A DNA stretch of 5,446 bases, taken from Deltaproteobacteria bacterium. Lineage in GTDB: Bacteria; Myxococcota_A; Polyangia; Polyangiales; Ga0077539. This document shows positions 4,555 to 5,446 of this stretch, piece by piece (within the stretch, counting starts at the first letter, position 1; the number at the start of each line of letters is the position of its first letter). The notes beneath the pieces were generated by a model, which had not been told where the DNA came from, ran no database searches, and saw nothing but the letters and a program-made list of their open reading frames with translations. The translations under genes and the position numbers were made by a program. The stretch spans positions 1 through 5,446 of the forward strand of contig CANMAT010000335.1 in NCBI GenBank assembly GCA_947494865.1, read 5' to 3'.

Positions 4555-5406
4555 CTAGGCGCGGGTCTTGGTGGGGTCGAGCTCGAGGGGCACGCGGCGC
4601 GCGTCCATCCACAGGCTCTCGAGGTCGCGGTGGCGACGCTCCTCTTCGAGGAAAACGTGCACGAGCACGTCGCCGAAATCGACGATCACCCACTGGCCCT
4701 GGCGCAGGCCCTCGACGTGCTGCGCGCGCTCGCCGCGCTCTTCGACAGCGCCCTCGATGCCCTGCGCGATGGCCTGCACCTGACGGTCGCTGCGCCCCGA
4801 CATGAGCACCAGAAAATCGGTGTAGTCGGCCTTGTCGCACACGTCGATGATCTCGATGCGCTCGGCCTTCTTGTCGAGGCCCGCCATCGCGACGAGCTTG
4901 GCGAGCTCGCGCGACGCGTCGCGGCGCACCTCCTCGCGCGACTTCGCCGCCTCGACCACCGCCGGTGAGAGGCGCTCGGGCACCGTGGCGCCCGTGTCGT
5001 GCATGTCGATCTTCTTGGCGCTCGCCTTCTTCTTCGCGGCGATCTTCTTCGCCGCCATCGTCTTCGCCGAGCCCATCTTGAGGGTGAGCTTCTTCGGCGC
5101 GGCCGGCGCCTCGACGTGGCCCGCCTTCTTCGCGCCCTTCTTGGGCTTCGCGACAGCGCCCGTCGTGAGCACCTTCTTCGCGGCGCCCTTCTTCGCGGGC
5201 GCCCTGCTCGCGGGCGCCTTCTTCGCGGACGCTTTCTTCGCGGGCGCCTTGCTCGCGGGCGCCTTCTTCGCGACGGGCTTGCTCGCGGGCGCCTTCTTCG
5301 CCGCGGGCTTCTTCGCGACGGGCTTGCTCGCGGGCGCCTTCTTCGCGACGGGCTTGCTCGCGGGCGCCTTGGTGGTCTTCGATGCGGTCTTCTTGGGTGC
5401 TGCCAT
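4555..5406 (-). CDS. rsfS: RsfS ribosome silencing factor with long basic K/A/P-rich N-terminal tail, 283 aa
   Basis: Known: RsfS (YbeB/iojap family) binds protein uL14 of the 50S subunit and blocks joining to 30S when nutrients are short; typical bacterial forms are about 105-150 residues. Seen: the RsfS domain is at residues about 155-270, with IEIIDVCDKADYTDFLVLMSG (184-204), SDRQVQAIAQ, then QWVIVDFGDVLVHVFLEEE (238-256) and DLESLW (261-266). The tyrosine usual in R..YxLE is arginine (R260). Residues 1-135 are an added tail: pentad/decad repeats of the KPVAKKAPAS type (13-78), a second lysine-rich stretch (87-133), almost no acidic residues and no predicted fold, resembling histone H1-type C-termini. 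The tail is in frame with the domain and has the same codon habits. The ATG at 5406 lacks a Shine-Dalgarno, and the frame stays open to the window edge, so the true start may lie beyond it; an internal ATG at 5004 (M135, weak GAAG upstream) could give a conventional RsfS. rlmH follows after 27 bases. Confidence 0.93.
   Translation of the reverse strand: MAAPKKTASKTTKAPASKPVAKKAPASKPVAKKPAAKKAPASKPVAKKAPASKAPAKKASAKKAPASRAPAKKGAAKKVLTTGAVAKPKKGAKKAGHVEAPAAPKKLTLKMGSAKTMAAKKIAAKKKASAKKIDMHDTGATVPERLSPAVVEAAKSREEVRRDASRELAKLVAMAGLDKKAERIEIIDVCDKADYTDFLVLMSGRSDRQVQAIAQGIEGAVEERGERAQHVEGLRQGQWVIVDFGDVLVHVFLEEERRHRDLESLWMDARRVPLELDPTKTRA
5173..5370 (-). repeat. 15/30-bp tandem repeats encoding K/A/P/S pentads and decads in the RsfS tail
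   Basis: Residues 13-78 of RsfS are built from five-residue modules. The decad KPVAKKAPAS is encoded by a 30-bp unit that is identical in DNA at 5251-5280 and 5326-5355. A variant copy lies at 5281-5310 (A for V in the third residue), with half-units at 5311-5325 and 5356-5370. Farther into the gene the units decay to KAPAKKASAK and RAPAKKGAAK. Identity at the DNA level, including wobble bases, points to recent slippage or unequal exchange. Confidence 0.85.
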
Positions 5407-5446
5407 CTTGATCGGTGGGCTGTAGGGTGCTTCGTCGTGCGAGGTA

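Noticed and set aside
3368..4840. 490-codon minus-strand frame overlapping Uma2, rlmH and rsfS
   Set aside because: Low-complexity Arg/Ala/His translation typical of out-of-frame high-GC DNA; it conflicts with three genes with firm family motifs.
5173..5370. Repeat region considered as a CRISPR array or noncoding satellite
   Set aside because: Units are contiguous multiples of 15 bases without unique spacers and maintain an open coding frame encoding K/A/P/S pentads.
4832..5425. Plus-strand frame opposite the RsfS tail, giving a hydrophobic FFAGALLAG-type protein that looks like membrane helices
   Set aside because: It is the mirror of lysine codons (AAG reads as CTT) and alanine codons in the RsfS repeat; the opposite strand has a clear RsfS domain in frame.

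Overview
High-GC window (roughly 70% G+C by eye) in which six-frame translation gives many spurious overlapping frames. I assign seven protein genes by family motifs. The codon use, the two Uma2-family genes, the SO_2930-type dihaem cytochrome and the lysine/alanine/proline-rich tail on a housekeeping protein suggest a Myxococcota bacterium, perhaps Polyangia-like. That is an inference from style; there is no rRNA or other taxonomic marker here.

Layout, left to right. (1) 28-606 (+): Uma2/DUF820 family protein. It is joined by an ATGA stop/start overlap to (2) 603-1679 (+): a probable lipoprotein with two CxxCH haem sites, of the SO_2930 dihaem cytochrome type. (3) 1711-2766 (-): an alanine-rich helical protein I cannot assign, convergent with the cytochrome across a small hairpin. 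(4) 2862-3431 (+): a membrane-anchored TlpA/thioredoxin-like protein, divergent from gene 3 across a short intergenic region holding a perfect 7-bp inverted repeat. (5) 3470-4084 (+): a second Uma2 protein of a different sequence subtype. (6) 4081-4527 (-): RlmH, overlapping the stop codon of gene 5. (7) 4555-5406 (-): RsfS (ribosome silencing factor) with a basic N-terminal tail of about 135 residues made of K/A/P/S repeats.

The rsfS-rlmH pair is the familiar ribosome-linked bacterial cluster (ybeB-ybeA in E. coli): RsfS blocks joining of idle 50S subunits, and RlmH methylates pseudouridine 1915 of 23S rRNA. The leftward pair is the conserved core; the rest looks like accessory or lineage-specific genes. 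The cytochrome lipoprotein and the TlpA-like protein would both act outside the cytoplasm and could share redox chemistry, but they are separated by an opposing gene and need not be linked.

Two signals stand out. One is the histone-H1-like tail on RsfS, encoded by a 30-bp DNA repeat; RsfS and RlmH also each carry a substitution at a normally well-conserved residue. The other is a recurring pattern at three starts (28, 3470, 4527): a TAnnnT -10-like hexamer, twice in the extended TGnTAnnnT form, sits only 7-11 bases before the ATG with no good Shine-Dalgarno site, as expected for leaderless or very short-leader mRNAs. I found no tRNA, rRNA, CRISPR array, insertion sequence or other mobile element. 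No gene-free stretch exceeds about 100 bases.
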